Shown: one piece after another, positions 25,540-34,823 of the stretch | Numbering within the stretch: position 1 is the stretch's first letter | How the letters are laid out: each line of letters opens with the position of its first letter | DNA from: Pseudoruegeria sp. HB172150 | Lineage (GTDB): Bacteria; Pseudomonadota; Alphaproteobacteria; Rhodobacterales; Rhodobacteraceae | Direction of reading: 5' to 3' | DNA length: 64,000 nt | Assembly: GCF_013184805.1 (NCBI RefSeq) | Contig: NZ_JAATNG010000001.1 | Location: 310,001 to 374,000, forward strand | The notes under the pieces: model-generated | The model's input: only the letters and a program-made list of their open reading frames with translations | What the model was told of the DNA's origin: nothing | Database searches by the model: none | Position numbers and translations under genes: made by a program

Positions 25540-26037
25540 TCAGCGCCGTTCGACGAAGCGGGCGAGGTTGGCGAGCGAAGAGGTCAGGCCCTGCTGGTGG
25601 GCCTCGGCGGTGATGCCGGGCGGAACATCGGCGGCAGTGATCCGGACCTCGGTGCCGGTATTCGCCGGCAGCAGGTCCCAGGTCATCCGCATGGTTCCAG
25701 CGAATTCGGGGCGGTCGCTGTCAAAGTCGATGTCCCAGACGATCTGCGACGGCGGATCTAGGGCGACGAACTTCGCATTGACTACATCGGTGCGGTCCGA
25801 ACTCTTCCCCTGTCCCGACGTGGTTTCGGCAAAGGTCAGGATCAGCCGCAGCGCGCCGCCCGGGCGCGGCTCGAACGCGTCGACCTGCATCGTCGCGCCG
25901 GCGGGCGGCAGCCATTGCACCAGAGCCTTCGGATCGGTGAAGGCGGCATAGACCTCAGGCGGCTGCGCCGCGACAAGGCGCGCGGCGCGGTCGACCCGCC
26001 GCGGGGCCGCGGAACTGTCCGGCAGGGCGGAGATCAA
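25540..26037 (-). CDS. SRPBCC/AHSA1-like domain protein inside the gcv operon
   Basis: A 165-residue protein of the START-like SRPBCC superfamily, AHSA1/polyketide-cyclase type: [46 protein letters not shown], and a C-terminal helix ([20 protein letters not shown]). These folds bind hydrophobic ligands or the Hsp90 middle domain. The proposed TTG start at 26037 overlaps the gcvH stop (TTGA), which implies translational coupling. It is not a known component of the glycine cleavage system, and its ligand is unknown. Confidence 0.82.
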   Translation of the reverse strand: MISALPDSSAAPRRVDRAARLVAAQPPEVYAAFTDPKALVQWLPPAGATMQVDAFEPRPGGALRLILTFAETTSGQGKSSDRTDVVNAKFVALDPPSQIVWDIDFDSDRPEFAGTMRMTWDLLPANTGTEVRITAADVPPGITAEAHQQGLTSSLANLARFVERR

Positions 26038-26393
26038 CCGATGAAGTCCTTGTACTCGGCTTCGTCCATGAAATCGTCGAGCGTGGACAGGTCCTCGACC
26101 TTCAGCTTGAAGAACCAGCCGTCGCCCATCGGATCCTCGTTCACGAGGCTGGGCGTGGCCACGATGGCGTCGTTCACCTCGACCACCTCGCCGTCGATGG
26201 GCGCGAGGATGTCGGAGGCGGCCTTGACGGATTCGATCACCGCCACTTCGTCGTCCTTCGACACGGTCGTGCCGGCCTCTGGCAGCTCGACAAAGACGAC
26301 ATCGCCCAGCTGCTCGCTGGCGTGGTCGGTGATGCCGACGACGACGACGTCATCCTCGACGCGAAGCCATTCATGTTCCTCGGTGAATTTCAT
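26034..26393 (-). CDS. gcvH: Glycine cleavage system H protein
   Basis: A 119-residue lipoyl carrier. [20 protein letters not shown] is the canonical start, and Lys57 in [15 protein letters not shown] is the lipoylated residue that shuttles the aminomethyl group from GcvP to GcvT. Length is within the usual 120-130. It lies 17 bases after gcvT and overlaps the SRPBCC gene. Confidence 0.97.
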   Translation of the reverse strand: MKFTEEHEWLRVEDDVVVVGITDHASEQLGDVVFVELPEAGTTVSKDDEVAVIESVKAASDILAPIDGEVVEVNDAIVATPSLVNEDPMGDGWFFKLKVEDLSTLDDFMDEAEYKDFIG

Positions 26394-26410
26394 GCGGTGC
26401 TCCTGTTGGT

Positions 26411-27541
26411 CTATCTTTTGTAGGTGGCGGGCCGGAACGGCATCGGGGCGACAATCGCGGGCAGCCGTTTTCCCCGGACCTCGCCATAGATCGTGCCGCC
26501 TTCCTCGGCGTTTTCAATAGCGACGTAGCCCATCGACATCGGGCGCTCGATCGACGGGCCGTATGCGCCGGAAGTGACGTGTCCGATAGGCTCGCCGCCG
26601 GTTTCGGCGGCGTAGAGCTCCGTCCCTGCCCGCATCGGCGCGCGACCTTCCGGCAGAAGGCCGACGCGGCGGCGCGATGCGCCGGAGTCCAGCTGTTTCA
26701 GGATGATCCCTGCGCCGGGGAAGCTGCCCTCGCGCGCGCCGCCAGTACGGCGGGCCTTCTGCATCGCCCATTCCAGCGCGCCTTCGACGGGGGTGGTCGT
26801 GGTGTCTATATCGTTGCCGTAAAGGCAGAGCCCGGCCTCCAGCCGCAGGGAATCGCGGGCGCCAAGGCCGATCAGTTCCACCGGACCCTGATCCACAAGC
26901 GCGGCGGCCAGCGCGAGCGCTTCGGCCTCGACGACGGAAATCTCGAACCCGTCCTCGCCGGTATAGCCAGAGCGCGAAATCCAGAGATCGCCGTAGTCGC
27001 TTTCCAGCACCTCGACATCCATGAAGCTCATCTCGGTTACACCCGGGACGATCGTGGCGAGGGCTTCCTCCGCCGCCGGTCCCTGCAGGGCAAGCAGGGC
27101 GCGGTCGTTGATTTCCTCGATCTCGCAGGTGTCCGAAAGATGCGCCTTCAGGTGCGCGATGTCGTCGGCCTTGCAGGCCGCATTGACGACGAGGAACAGG
27201 TGGTCGCCGCGATTGGCCACCATCAGGTCGTCGAGGATGCCGCCGTCGTCATTTGTGAACAGCGCATAGCGCTGGCGGCCCTCCTTCAGCTCCATCAGCG
27301 CGACGGGAACCAATGATTCCAGTGCTTTGGCCGCATCGGCGCCGTCACCGGATTTCGGGCGCAGCAGCACCTGACCCATATGGCTGACGTCGAACAGCCC
27401 GGCTTCCGCGCGGCAGTGGAGGTGTTCCTTCAGCACGCCCATCGGGTATTGCACCGGCATCTCGTAACCGGCGAAGGGCACCATCTTGGCCCCGTGCGAG
27501 ACGTGGAAATCGTACAGACAGGTCCGCTTCAGCTCGGCCAT
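26411..27541 (-). CDS. gcvT: Glycine cleavage system T protein (aminomethyltransferase)
   Basis: A 376-residue tetrahydrofolate-dependent aminomethyltransferase producing 5,10-methylene-THF and ammonia. Signatures include [44 protein letters not shown] (folate-site region) and [23 protein letters not shown] 27541 with GAAAGGGG upstream is used rather than the longer frame to 27580, which would enter the leader. It is the first gene behind the tandem glycine riboswitch. Confidence 0.96.
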   Translation of the reverse strand: MAELKRTCLYDFHVSHGAKMVPFAGYEMPVQYPMGVLKEHLHCRAEAGLFDVSHMGQVLLRPKSGDGADAAKALESLVPVALMELKEGRQRYALFTNDDGGILDDLMVANRGDHLFLVVNAACKADDIAHLKAHLSDTCEIEEINDRALLALQGPAAEEALATIVPGVTEMSFMDVEVLESDYGDLWISRSGYTGEDGFEISVVEAEALALAAALVDQGPVELIGLGARDSLRLEAGLCLYGNDIDTTTTPVEGALEWAMQKARRTGGAREGSFPGAGIILKQLDSGASRRRVGLLPEGRAPMRAGTELYAAETGGEPIGHVTSGAYGPSIERPMSMGYVAIENAEEGGTIYGEVRGKRLPAIVAPMPFRPATYKR

Positions 27542-27611
27542 GCCGCCCCTTTCGTGTCCAGCCGGAAAAGCGCCCGGCACCGTTCCGGACGGTATTCCGC
27601 CCTTGCGATGC

Positions 27612-27757
27612 CCCCTCTGTCCTTTCGCCTGAGATCGTTATCCCTTCGGCGCCCCAATCGGGGTCTCTCCAGAGTCCGTTATCGGCCAGGTCCCTTGCGC
27701 CTGAGAGTTTACCGGGGCGGTTGCTCCTTCGGCACCGGCTTTCGCCGGATTCTCCCT
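27612..27757 (-). ncRNA. Glycine riboswitch, tandem aptamers
   Basis: The minus strand shows two consecutive glycine aptamers. Aptamer 1 (about 27757-27690) has GGGAGAA, CCGAAGGAGCAA, and CTCTCAGGCGCAAGGGACC. Aptamer 2 (about 27672-27612) has GGAGAGACC, GCCGAAGGGATAACG, and ATCTCAGGCGAAAGGACAGA. The distance to the gcvT start is about 70 bases. Glycine binding to this class usually turns on gcv expression, by anti-termination or by freeing the ribosome site. No strong intrinsic terminator is obvious between the switch and gcvT, so control may be translational (inference). Confidence 0.93.
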
Positions 27758-27772
27758 GAACCGATGTCGCAT

Positions 27773-27801
27773 ACGGTAGTAGATGCGCCGCAACGCGGCA
27801 A
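27773..27801 (-). promoter_or_regulatory. Putative promoter of the gcv operon
   Basis: On the minus strand TTGCCG (27796-27801) and TACCGT (27773-27778) are separated by 17 bases. Transcription would start about 27766, some 10 bases before the first aptamer, which is the right place for a leader promoter. The match to consensus is moderate. Confidence 0.4.
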
Positions 27802-27841
27802 GGGGTTGTATCCCGGTTCGGTTGGGGGCCAGATGCGGGCC

Positions 27842-28411
27842 ATGTCAGACCCATTCTTTTTCGGCTACGGCAGCCTCGTAAACCGCGCCACCCACGACTT
27901 CACCGACGCCCATCCCGCGATCCTGCGCGGCTGGCGTCGGGTGTGGCGGCACACGCAGCTTCGGCCGGTGGCCTTCCTGACGGCTGAACCGGCGGAAGGC
28001 GTGGAGATAGAAGGGCTTATCGCCCACGTCCCGAACGATGACTGGGCCGCGCTGGACGAGCGCGAAGGGGCCTATGACCGGTCGCATGTAACCGGCGACG
28101 TGGGCCATCCGGTGACCCGCGACATCCACGTGCAGGTGTACTCGATCCCGCATGGCAAGCACGGCGTGCCGGACGAGACCCATCCGGTGCTGCTCAGCTA
28201 TCTCGATGTGGTGGTGCAAGGCTACCTGGCCGAGTTCGGAGAGGCCGGGGTGACCCGGTTCTTCGAGACAACCGGCGGCTGGGACGCCCCGATCCTCGAC
28301 GACCGCGCCGCGCCAGTCTATCGCCGGGCGCAGGAGCTGTCGGCGGACGAGACGGCGCTGGTAAATGACTGGCTAAAGCAGGTCGTAGCGCGGGTGATCG
28401 CCCGAGTCTAA
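27842..28411 (+). CDS. Gamma-glutamylcyclotransferase-like (AIG2/ChaC-type fold) protein
   Basis: A 189-residue protein starting SDPFFFGYGSLVNRATHDF, the GYGSL substrate-binding motif of gamma-glutamylcyclotransferase-like folds. Glu in LDEREGAYDR is the probable catalytic acid. Members cleave gamma-glutamyl amines or glutathione to 5-oxoproline; specificity is unproven here. ATG 27842 is chosen, though ATG 27833 (MRAMSDP) has GGGGG at better spacing and is possible. It diverges from the glycine riboswitch/gcvT leader. Confidence 0.78.
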   Translation: MSDPFFFGYGSLVNRATHDFTDAHPAILRGWRRVWRHTQLRPVAFLTAEPAEGVEIEGLIAHVPNDDWAALDEREGAYDRSHVTGDVGHPVTRDIHVQVYSIPHGKHGVPDETHPVLLSYLDVVVQGYLAEFGEAGVTRFFETTGGWDAPILDDRAAPVYRRAQELSADETALVNDWLKQVVARVIARV

Positions 28412-28467
28412 AGCGGGTACGTGGCGGTGCATTCGACCGAAGCGTCGACCGTCACACAGAAGGCGAG

Positions 28468-29640
28468 TCAGTAACTCCGTCCCCGCGCCGACACCGGCCA
28501 AACCGTTTCGACCACTCCGCCGCGGACCCCCACATACCAGTCATGCAGGTTACACGTCGGGTCGCAGTGGCCGGGGATCAGGCGGAGCTTATCTCCCGTC
28601 CGCAGGCTGTTCTCCGGGTCGGTGAGCTTGCCGTGTTCGTCCGACGCGCCGGTATAGGTGACACCTTGGCTGTCGTGCACAAGCGGCAGGCCGGAATCTG
28701 TGGTCAGGGATTTCAGCCCGGCATCGCAGACCGCGCGACCATCGCCGTGCGTGCTGACGGACTGCGTCAGGAGGAACAGCGCGTTCTCCCACTTGCCGGC
28801 GTCATATCGGTTGCCGTCCGCATCCAGCACCGCCCCATAATCGGCGTCCATGAAGGCGTAGGAGCCGCATTGCAGTTCCGTGAAGACGCCCGAGTTCCCC
28901 TCCAGCTCGTAACTCCCGGTGCCGCCGCCGGAAACCTGCGCGGCCGGAAGGCCGGCTCTGGTCAGAGCAGCTAGTGTGTCCTTCACCAGTTCCAGCCCCG
29001 TGTCGAACGCCGCCTGCCGTTCGCTTGCCGTGCGGTAGTGCTGCATGACTCCCTGGTAAGCCTGCAGACCGCCGAATGTCAGACCCGGCGCCGTGTCGAT
29101 GGCAGCGGCAAGAGCAACAGCCTCGGCGGGGGTGGCGACGCCGCAGCGGTGCATGCCGATGTCGAGTTCGACGTAGCAGTTGAGCTGCGTGCCATGGCGC
29201 TGGGCAGCCTCAGCCAGCACATCAACGTTGGCGGCGTCATCGACGCAGACAGTGATCCGCGCGCCGGTCTGGGGCAGGCGGGCGAGGCGGTCGATCTTGA
29301 AGGGATCGACAACCTGATTGGTGATCACGATCTCGGGGATACCGGCGCGGGCGAAGACCTCTGCCTCGGCCAGCTTCTGGCAACAGACACCGGAAGCGCC
29401 GCCCAATGTCATCTGCAGGCGCGCAACGTCGACGGACCGATGCATCTTGGCATGCGCGAGGTGGCGTAACCCGCGGGCTCGGATGAAATCGCCCAGCTTG
29501 CGGATGTTACGCTCCAGCGCGTCGAGGTCGAGGACGAGCGCCGGGGTAAGGATGTCGGCGGCGGCCATGCCGGGGCGTGCGGGAATGTCGAAGCCGAGTT
29601 CCAGCCCGTCGAAATCCGAACTGGCGCGCGGCGTGTCCAT
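28468..29640 (-). CDS. PLP-dependent DSD1-family aldolase (D-threonine aldolase / beta-hydroxyaspartate aldolase-like)
   Basis: A 390-residue fold-type III PLP enzyme. The N-terminal alanine-racemase-like barrel has the PLP Lys65 in LAHAKMHRSVD, and GGASGVCCQKLAEAEVFARA matches this family. The C-terminal DSD1 domain carries the metal-binding PGHCDPTCNLHDWYVGVRGG. Enzymes of this class split beta-hydroxy-D-amino acids to glycine plus an aldehyde. Overall it resembles BhcC, which makes glycine and glyoxylate interconvert with beta-hydroxyaspartate, but the bhcA, bhcB and bhcD partners are absent. Its ATG overlaps the carB stop (TGATG), so it is co-translated with carB. Confidence 0.82.
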   Translation of the reverse strand: MDTPRASSDFDGLELGFDIPARPGMAAADILTPALVLDLDALERNIRKLGDFIRARGLRHLAHAKMHRSVDVARLQMTLGGASGVCCQKLAEAEVFARAGIPEIVITNQVVDPFKIDRLARLPQTGARITVCVDDAANVDVLAEAAQRHGTQLNCYVELDIGMHRCGVATPAEAVALAAAIDTAPGLTFGGLQAYQGVMQHYRTASERQAAFDTGLELVKDTLAALTRAGLPAAQVSGGGTGSYELEGNSGVFTELQCGSYAFMDADYGAVLDADGNRYDAGKWENALFLLTQSVSTHGDGRAVCDAGLKSLTTDSGLPLVHDSQGVTYTGASDEHGKLTDPENSLRTGDKLRLIPGHCDPTCNLHDWYVGVRGGVVETVWPVSARGRSY

Positions 29641-32600
29641 CAGCCCTGCAGCTCTCTGACCCCGATCTCGCCCTCTTCGCGGGCCTTCATCGCCAGCGCA
29701 GCGGCGTGGGAGCCGGCCAGGGTGGTGTAATACGGCACCTTATCCATCAGCGCGACGTTCCGCATTGAACGGCTGTCCTCGATAGCCTGCGCGCCTTCCG
29801 TAGTATTCATAACCAGCGCGACGCCGCCGTCCTTCATCACGTCGACGACGTTCGGGCGGCCTTCATAGGCCTTCAGCACGATCTCGGTCTCGATGCCCTG
29901 TTCCTGCAGGAAGGACGCCGTGCCGCGGGTCGCGAGGATACGGAAGCCCAGATCGGTCAGGATCTGCGCGGTCTCGATCAACTCGGGCGTCTTGTCGGCG
30001 TCTTTGATCGACAGAAAGGCGGTGCCTTCGGTCGGCAGGATGGTCCCGGCGCCGAGCTGGGCCTTGAGGAAGGCGCGGGGGAAGGAGCGGTCCCATCCCA
30101 TGACCTCGCCGGTAGACCGCATCTCCGGGCCGAGCAGTGTGTCGACGCCGGGGAAACGGGCGAATGGCATGACAGCTTCCTTGACCGAGAACCACGGCAT
30201 GTTCGGGTCGGCAAGCGTCAGCGGGTCGGCCAGCGGCAGCGGATCGTCGGGGCCGGTGCCGGGCGGGTAGGGCTCGCGCGTCGGGAAGGCAGAAAGCGGT
30301 TCGCCGGCCATCAGCCGGGCGGCGATAGAGGCGATGGCGCTGTCCGTCGCCTTGGCGACGAAGGGCACGGTGCGCGAGGCGCGGGGGTTCACCTCGATCA
30401 GGTAGACGTCGCCATCCTTCACTGCGAACTGCACGTTCATGAGGCCGACGACGTTCAGGGCACGGGCCAGCGCCTCGGTCTGCTTCTCGATCTCGGCGAC
30501 GATGTCCTTCGGCAGGGTATGCGGCGGCAGCGAGCAGGCCGAGTCGCCGGAATGGACGCCGGCCTCCTCGATATGCTGCATGATACCGGCGATGTGGACG
30601 GTGCTGCCGTCGGAAAGGCAGTCGACATCCACCTCGGTCGCGCCGGAAAGATAGCTGTCGAGCAGGACCGGGCTGTCGCCGGATACCACAACGGCTTCGT
30701 CGATGTAGCGTTCGAGATGCGCCATGTCGCGGACGATTTCCATCGCGCGGCCGCCAAGAACGTAGCTCGGGCGGATCACCAGCGGGAAGCCAATGCGCTC
30801 CGCGGCGGCAAGGGCCTCCGCCTCGGTCGAAGCAATGGCATTGTTCGGTTGCTTCAAGCTTAGCTTGTTAACAAGTGTCTGGAATCGCTCGCGATCTTCG
30901 GCCAGGTCGATGGCATCGGGCGTGGTACCAAGAATCGGAATGCCCGCATCGTGCAAGGCATTGGCCAGTTTCAGCGGCGTTTGTCCGCCAAATTGTACGA
31001 TCACTCCATGCAGGGTGCCTGCCTCCTGCTCTACGCGCAGGATCTCCATCACATGCTCGAAGGTGAGGGGTTCAAAGTACAACCTGTCGGATGTGTCATA
31101 GTCGGTCGACACAGTCTCTGGATTGCAGTTGACCATGATCGTCTCGTAGCCGGTACTGGAAAGCGCGAAACAGGCGTGGCAGCAGCAGTAGTCGAACTCG
31201 ATGCCCTGACCGATCCGGTTCGGGCCGCCGCCGAGAATGACAACCTTCTTCGCACCGGTCGGGCGCGCCTCGTCCTCGACCTCGCCCATCACGGGCGTTT
31301 CGTAGGTCGAGTACATGTAAGGCGTCTGCGCCTCAAACTCGGCGGCGCAGGTGTCGATGCGCTTGAAGACGGCGGTGACACCGGCACTGATGCGGTCGGC
31401 GCGGATGCTTGCCTCGGTCCGGCCAGTCAGGGCGGCAAGACGGGCATCGGTGAAGCCCATCATCTTGAGCTTGCGCAGGCCGGTCGGGTTGGTGGGCAGG
31501 CCGTTGGAACGGACCTCTTCCTCGGCCTCGACGATCTCGCGGATGCGCGACAGGAACCAGGGGTCGAAACTGGTGACGTGCTGGATGGTGTCGTCGCTGA
31601 GGCCGTGGCGCATGGCCTGCGCGATCATGCGCAGGCGGTCAGGCGTCTGGGCAGACAGCGCCTTGATGATGGCGGCCTCGTCCGGGGTGCCATCGGCACC
31701 GGGGATGGTGATCTCGTCAAACCCGGTCAGGCCGGTTTCGAGGGATGCCAGCGCCTTTTGCAGCGACTCGTGGATAGTGCGGCCGATGGCCATGGCCTCG
31801 CCTACCGATTTCATCGCGGTGGTGAGTTCCGGCTTGGAGCCGGGGAACTTCTCGAAGGCAAAGCGCGGGATCTTGGTGACGACGTAGTCGATGGTCGGCT
31901 CGAAGCTGGCGGGCGTGACCTTGGTGATGTCGTTATCGAGTTCGTCCAGCGTGTAGCCCACCGCCAGTTTCGCTGCGATCTTGGCGATGGGAAATCCGGT
32001 GGCCTTCGATGCCAGCGCGGACGACCGCGAAACCCGCGGGTTCATCTCGATCACGACCATCCGGCCGTCTTCGGGGTTCACCGCCCATTGCACGTTGGAC
32101 CCACCGGTTTCCACGCCGATCTCGCGCAGCACGGCGATCGAGCCGTTGCGCATGATCTGGTATTCCTTGTCCGTCAGCGTCAGGGCGGGGGCGACGGTGA
32201 TCGAGTCGCCGGTATGGACACCCATGGGGTCCACGTTCTCGATGGAGCAGACGATAATCGCGTTGTCGGCCTTGTCGCGCACCACCTCCATCTCGAATTC
32301 CTTCCAGCCAAGAAGGGATTCGTCGACGAGGATCTGCGCCACGGGAGAGGCTTCCATGCCGGAGCGGCAGTATAGCTCGTAATCCTCGCGGTTATAGGCG
32401 ACGCCGCCGCCGGTGCCGCCAAGCGTAAAGGCGGGGCGGATGATCGCGGGCAGGCCGATATGTTCCAGCGCTTCGAGCGCGTCCTTCATGCCGGCGGCGA
32501 TGTCGAACTTGCCGTTATCCTTCTTCGGCGCGGCAACGATGGTGGCCTTGGGGTTTTCCAGCCCGATCCGGTCCATCGCTTCGCGGAACAGCTTGCGGTC

Positions 32601-32981
32601 CTCGGCCATCTCGATGGCCTCGCGCTTTGCGCCGATCATCTCGACGCCGTACTTCTCCAGCACGCCCATCTCTTCCAGCGCCAGCGAGGTGTTCAGGCCG
32701 GTCTGGCCGCCCATCGTCGGCAACAGCGCGTCGGGGCGTTCCTTTTCGATGATCTTTGCGACGATCTCGGGCGTGATCGGCTCGATATAAGTGGCGTCGG
32801 CAAGCCCCGGGTCGGTCATGATCGTCGCCGGGTTCGAGTTCACCAGGATGACGCGGTAGCCTTCCTCGCGCAGGGCCTTGCAGGCCTGTGCGCCGGAATA
32901 GTCGAACTCGCAGGCCTGGCCGATGATGATGGGACCGGCACCGATGATCATGATCGACTGGATATCGGTTCTTTTCGGCAT
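29640..32981 (-). CDS. carB: Carbamoyl-phosphate synthase large subunit
   Basis: A 1113-residue enzyme making carbamoyl phosphate from ammonia (delivered by CarA), bicarbonate and two ATP, for arginine and pyrimidine synthesis. Two homologous halves are clear: [20 protein letters not shown] with [20 protein letters not shown] in the first, and [20 protein letters not shown] with [18 protein letters not shown] in the second. The C-terminal MGS-like allosteric domain includes [23 protein letters not shown] 32981 matches the family start MPKRTDIQS; a 7-residue longer frame exists. carA is not in this window. Confidence 0.97.
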   Translation of the reverse strand: MPKRTDIQSIMIIGAGPIIIGQACEFDYSGAQACKALREEGYRVILVNSNPATIMTDPGLADATYIEPITPEIVAKIIEKERPDALLPTMGGQTGLNTSLALEEMGVLEKYGVEMIGAKREAIEMAEDRKLFREAMDRIGLENPKATIVAAPKKDNGKFDIAAGMKDALEALEHIGLPAIIRPAFTLGGTGGGVAYNREDYELYCRSGMEASPVAQILVDESLLGWKEFEMEVVRDKADNAIIVCSIENVDPMGVHTGDSITVAPALTLTDKEYQIMRNGSIAVLREIGVETGGSNVQWAVNPEDGRMVVIEMNPRVSRSSALASKATGFPIAKIAAKLAVGYTLDELDNDITKVTPASFEPTIDYVVTKIPRFAFEKFPGSKPELTTAMKSVGEAMAIGRTIHESLQKALASLETGLTGFDEITIPGADGTPDEAAIIKALSAQTPDRLRMIAQAMRHGLSDDTIQHVTSFDPWFLSRIREIVEAEEEVRSNGLPTNPTGLRKLKMMGFTDARLAALTGRTEASIRADRISAGVTAVFKRIDTCAAEFEAQTPYMYSTYETPVMGEVEDEARPTGAKKVVILGGGPNRIGQGIEFDYCCCHACFALSSTGYETIMVNCNPETVSTDYDTSDRLYFEPLTFEHVMEILRVEQEAGTLHGVIVQFGGQTPLKLANALHDAGIPILGTTPDAIDLAEDRERFQTLVNKLSLKQPNNAIASTEAEALAAAERIGFPLVIRPSYVLGGRAMEIVRDMAHLERYIDEAVVVSGDSPVLLDSYLSGATEVDVDCLSDGSTVHIAGIMQHIEEAGVHSGDSACSLPPHTLPKDIVAEIEKQTEALARALNVVGLMNVQFAVKDGDVYLIEVNPRASRTVPFVAKATDSAIASIAARLMAGEPLSAFPTREPYPPGTGPDDPLPLADPLTLADPNMPWFSVKEAVMPFARFPGVDTLLGPEMRSTGEVMGWDRSFPRAFLKAQLGAGTILPTEGTAFLSIKDADKTPELIETAQILTDLGFRILATRGTASFLQEQGIETEIVLKAYEGRPNVVDVMKDGGVALVMNTTEGAQAIEDSRSMRNVALMDKVPYYTTLAGSHAAALAMKAREEGEIGVRELQG

Positions 32982-33142
32982 CGGACCCCCGGGACATGGC
33001 ACGCCGCGCGACGCCGGAAGGAGTCGCGCAAATCGTCGCGGTTATAGTAACTGGGCTGGCCGGTGCAAGCCCATGCGGGCGGGGTTTGTTACTGCCGGGG
33101 AATCTGCTTCCGGATCACCAAAGCGGATCGGCCGGTCGGTTG

Positions 33143-33799
33143 TTAGGCGAGGTGCGTGCTCAGGAATTCCTGCGCGCGCGCGTGGGCGGTTTCGGCGGCG
33201 TCCTGCACGTAGCTGGCGCGCGCGTCGTTGGCAAAGGCGTGCCCGGCCTCGTACCAGTAGACTTCAACCTCGGGCAGATAGGCTTTCACCTCTTCCATCA
33301 CGTCGGCGGGGGTGTGATCGTCCTGGGTGCCGCAGTGAAACTGCACCGGCGCCTTGGCCGGGCTGTCGAGGTACTGCTGCAACCGTGTACCGTAGAAGGA
33401 AACCGCCGCCGCCACGTCCAGCTTCTGTGCTGTGCGCAGTGCCAGCCCGCCGCCCCAGCAAAATCCGATGACGCCGACCTTCAGACCCCGGTCCGCCAGT
33501 GCCGCGACGGCTGCGCCAGCATCGAGCATGACCTTCTCCGTGTCGGAGGCGAGCATCAGGTCGCGGCCTTCGGCGCCCTTGTCGAATGGGATGACGGCGC
33601 CCTTCTTCTGCCGGTCGAACAGCGCCGGGATCGCGACAACATAGCCAAGCGCGGCGTAAGCCTTTGCTACGCCTTTCAACTGATCGGTGACGCCGAAGAT
33701 TTCCTGCAGGATTACGATCCCGCCCTTGGGCGCGTCTTCGGGTTCTTCAATCCAGCAATCCAGCTTGTGCCCGTCGGCGGCGGTCAGCTCTGTCATCAT
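33143..33799 (-). CDS. Dienelactone hydrolase family protein
   Basis: A 218-residue alpha/beta hydrolase of the carboxymethylenebutenolidase family. The nucleophile Cys is in IGFCWGGGLA, the Asp in HCGTQDDHTPADV, and the His in WYEAGHAFAND. Hallmark N-terminal sequence GGIVILQEIFGVTDQLKGVA is present. Such enzymes open dienelactones in chlorocatechol pathways, but many homologues are general esterases; no catechol genes are nearby. MM start at 33799 or 33796; GGAG lies about 10 bases upstream. It follows the TRAP receptor gene after a hairpin. Confidence 0.88.
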   Translation of the reverse strand: MMTELTAADGHKLDCWIEEPEDAPKGGIVILQEIFGVTDQLKGVAKAYAALGYVVAIPALFDRQKKGAVIPFDKGAEGRDLMLASDTEKVMLDAGAAVAALADRGLKVGVIGFCWGGGLALRTAQKLDVAAAVSFYGTRLQQYLDSPAKAPVQFHCGTQDDHTPADVMEEVKAYLPEVEVYWYEAGHAFANDARASYVQDAAETAHARAQEFLSTHLA

Positions 33800-33821
33800 C
33801 TCGGTCTGTCTCCTGTGAAAT

Positions 33822-33846
33822 GGCCGGGTCCTTGCGGGACCCGGCC
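33822..33846 (-). terminator. Stem-loop after the TAXI receptor gene
   Basis: Perfect 10-bp arms GGCCGGGTCC (33822-33831) and GGACCCGGCC (33837-33846) around a 5-base loop lie 9 bases after the receptor stop codon. On the minus strand the 3' side reads ATTTCAC, a weak T run, so this may be a partial terminator or a 3' stabiliser before the hydrolase gene. Confidence 0.6.
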
Positions 33847-33854
33847 GGAATGGC

Positions 33855-34823
33855 TCATTCGCCCGCGGATATCCCCGCTTCCTCGAAATAGCGCAGCGCG
33901 CCGGGATGGTAGGTAACGGCGTTCGGCGGCGCCATCGTGGCGGCATCGAAGTTGTTGAACGCGCCGAAGGAGGCGGCCAGCGCTTCCTTGTTCTCGGCCA
34001 GCGCCTTGGTGAGGTTGTAGACCAGCTCCTCGTCGACATCGGCATTGGTCACCATCATCCACGGGATCGACATCAGATTGGCGTCGTAGTTGCCAAGCCC
34101 GTTGATGCTGTCGCTCTGGCTGCGGGCGACGATGTCACCGGCCGGCAGGAAGTCCTTGAACGCCTTCAGCCCCTCGTCGGAATTGTCGAGTGAGACATAG
34201 CACAGGCCGCCGCGGTCCTGCAGCTTGACCGCCGCCTGCTGACCGGCACCGGCGTTGAGCGAGACCAGCGCCACGTCCACCAGTTCGTCGCCAAGCGCGT
34301 CGATGCCGGCGGCGAAGGAGGCGACAGGAACCTTCTGGAAGTCATCATAGGTCAGGCCGGCATTGGCAAGGCCGCCCATGATGTAGAAGGGGATGATGGT
34401 GGACGATGTGTATTCGGACGCGATCCGCAGGTCGGCGGCCTTTTCCTTGAGATCGGCCACGGTTTCCAGCCCGAGGTCGCAGGGCGCCATGATGCCGGTG
34501 ACCAGCGGGAACATCGTGCCGACAAGGCGGATGTTGGGGTGGGCACGGTCATAGTTGCCGGTGCCGTCGAGCGCATATTCCACCTCCACACCGTTGAAGA
34601 AACCGAAATCGACCTCGCCGGATTCCAGAAGCGGCATATAGCCAACCAGAGGCTGGGTGCGGGCCGTGATGCCGGCGTCATTGGCGACCTTGGCGGCGGC
34701 CTGACCGGTATTGTAGGCAAGCGTCCCCTGCGCGCCGCTGGCGATAGTCACGACCTGCGCCTGTCCGGCAGTGGCGGATAGGGCAAGTAGCCCGGCGCCG
34801 AGTGTTGTCTTGAATTGGATCAT
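33855..34823 (-). CDS. TAXI-family TRAP transporter solute-binding protein
   Basis: A 322-residue periplasmic receptor with signal peptide (MIQFKTTLGAGLLALSATAG, cut after GQA about residue 22). The mature protein begins VVTIASGAQGTLAYNTGQAA, the TAXI-type ligand-binding start (TIxTGxxGGxYY-like), and continues with ESGEVDFGFFNGVEVEYAL and ADLKEKAADLRIA. It delivers an organic acid or amino acid type ligand to the fused TRAP permease. ATG 34823 overlaps the permease stop (ATGA) and has GGGAGG upstream. The ligand is not predictable. Confidence 0.87.
   Translation of the reverse strand: MIQFKTTLGAGLLALSATAGQAQVVTIASGAQGTLAYNTGQAAAKVANDAGITARTQPLVGYMPLLESGEVDFGFFNGVEVEYALDGTGNYDRAHPNIRLVGTMFPLVTGIMAPCDLGLETVADLKEKAADLRIASEYTSSTIIPFYIMGGLANAGLTYDDFQKVPVASFAAGIDALGDELVDVALVSLNAGAGQQAAVKLQDRGGLCYVSLDNSDEGLKAFKDFLPAGDIVARSQSDSINGLGNYDANLMSIPWMMVTNADVDEELVYNLTKALAENKEALAASFGAFNNFDAATMAPPNAVTYHPGALRYFEEAGISAGE

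Noticed and set aside
23124-25613. 829-codon open frame on the plus strand opposite gcvP
   Set aside because: It mirrors gcvP codon for codon, is rich in His/Arg/Gly/Val and has no motif. This is a normal by-product of high-GC third positions in a real gene on the other strand.
30951-32375. 474-codon plus-strand open frame opposite carB
   Set aside because: Low-complexity antisense shadow; carB is unambiguous on the minus strand.
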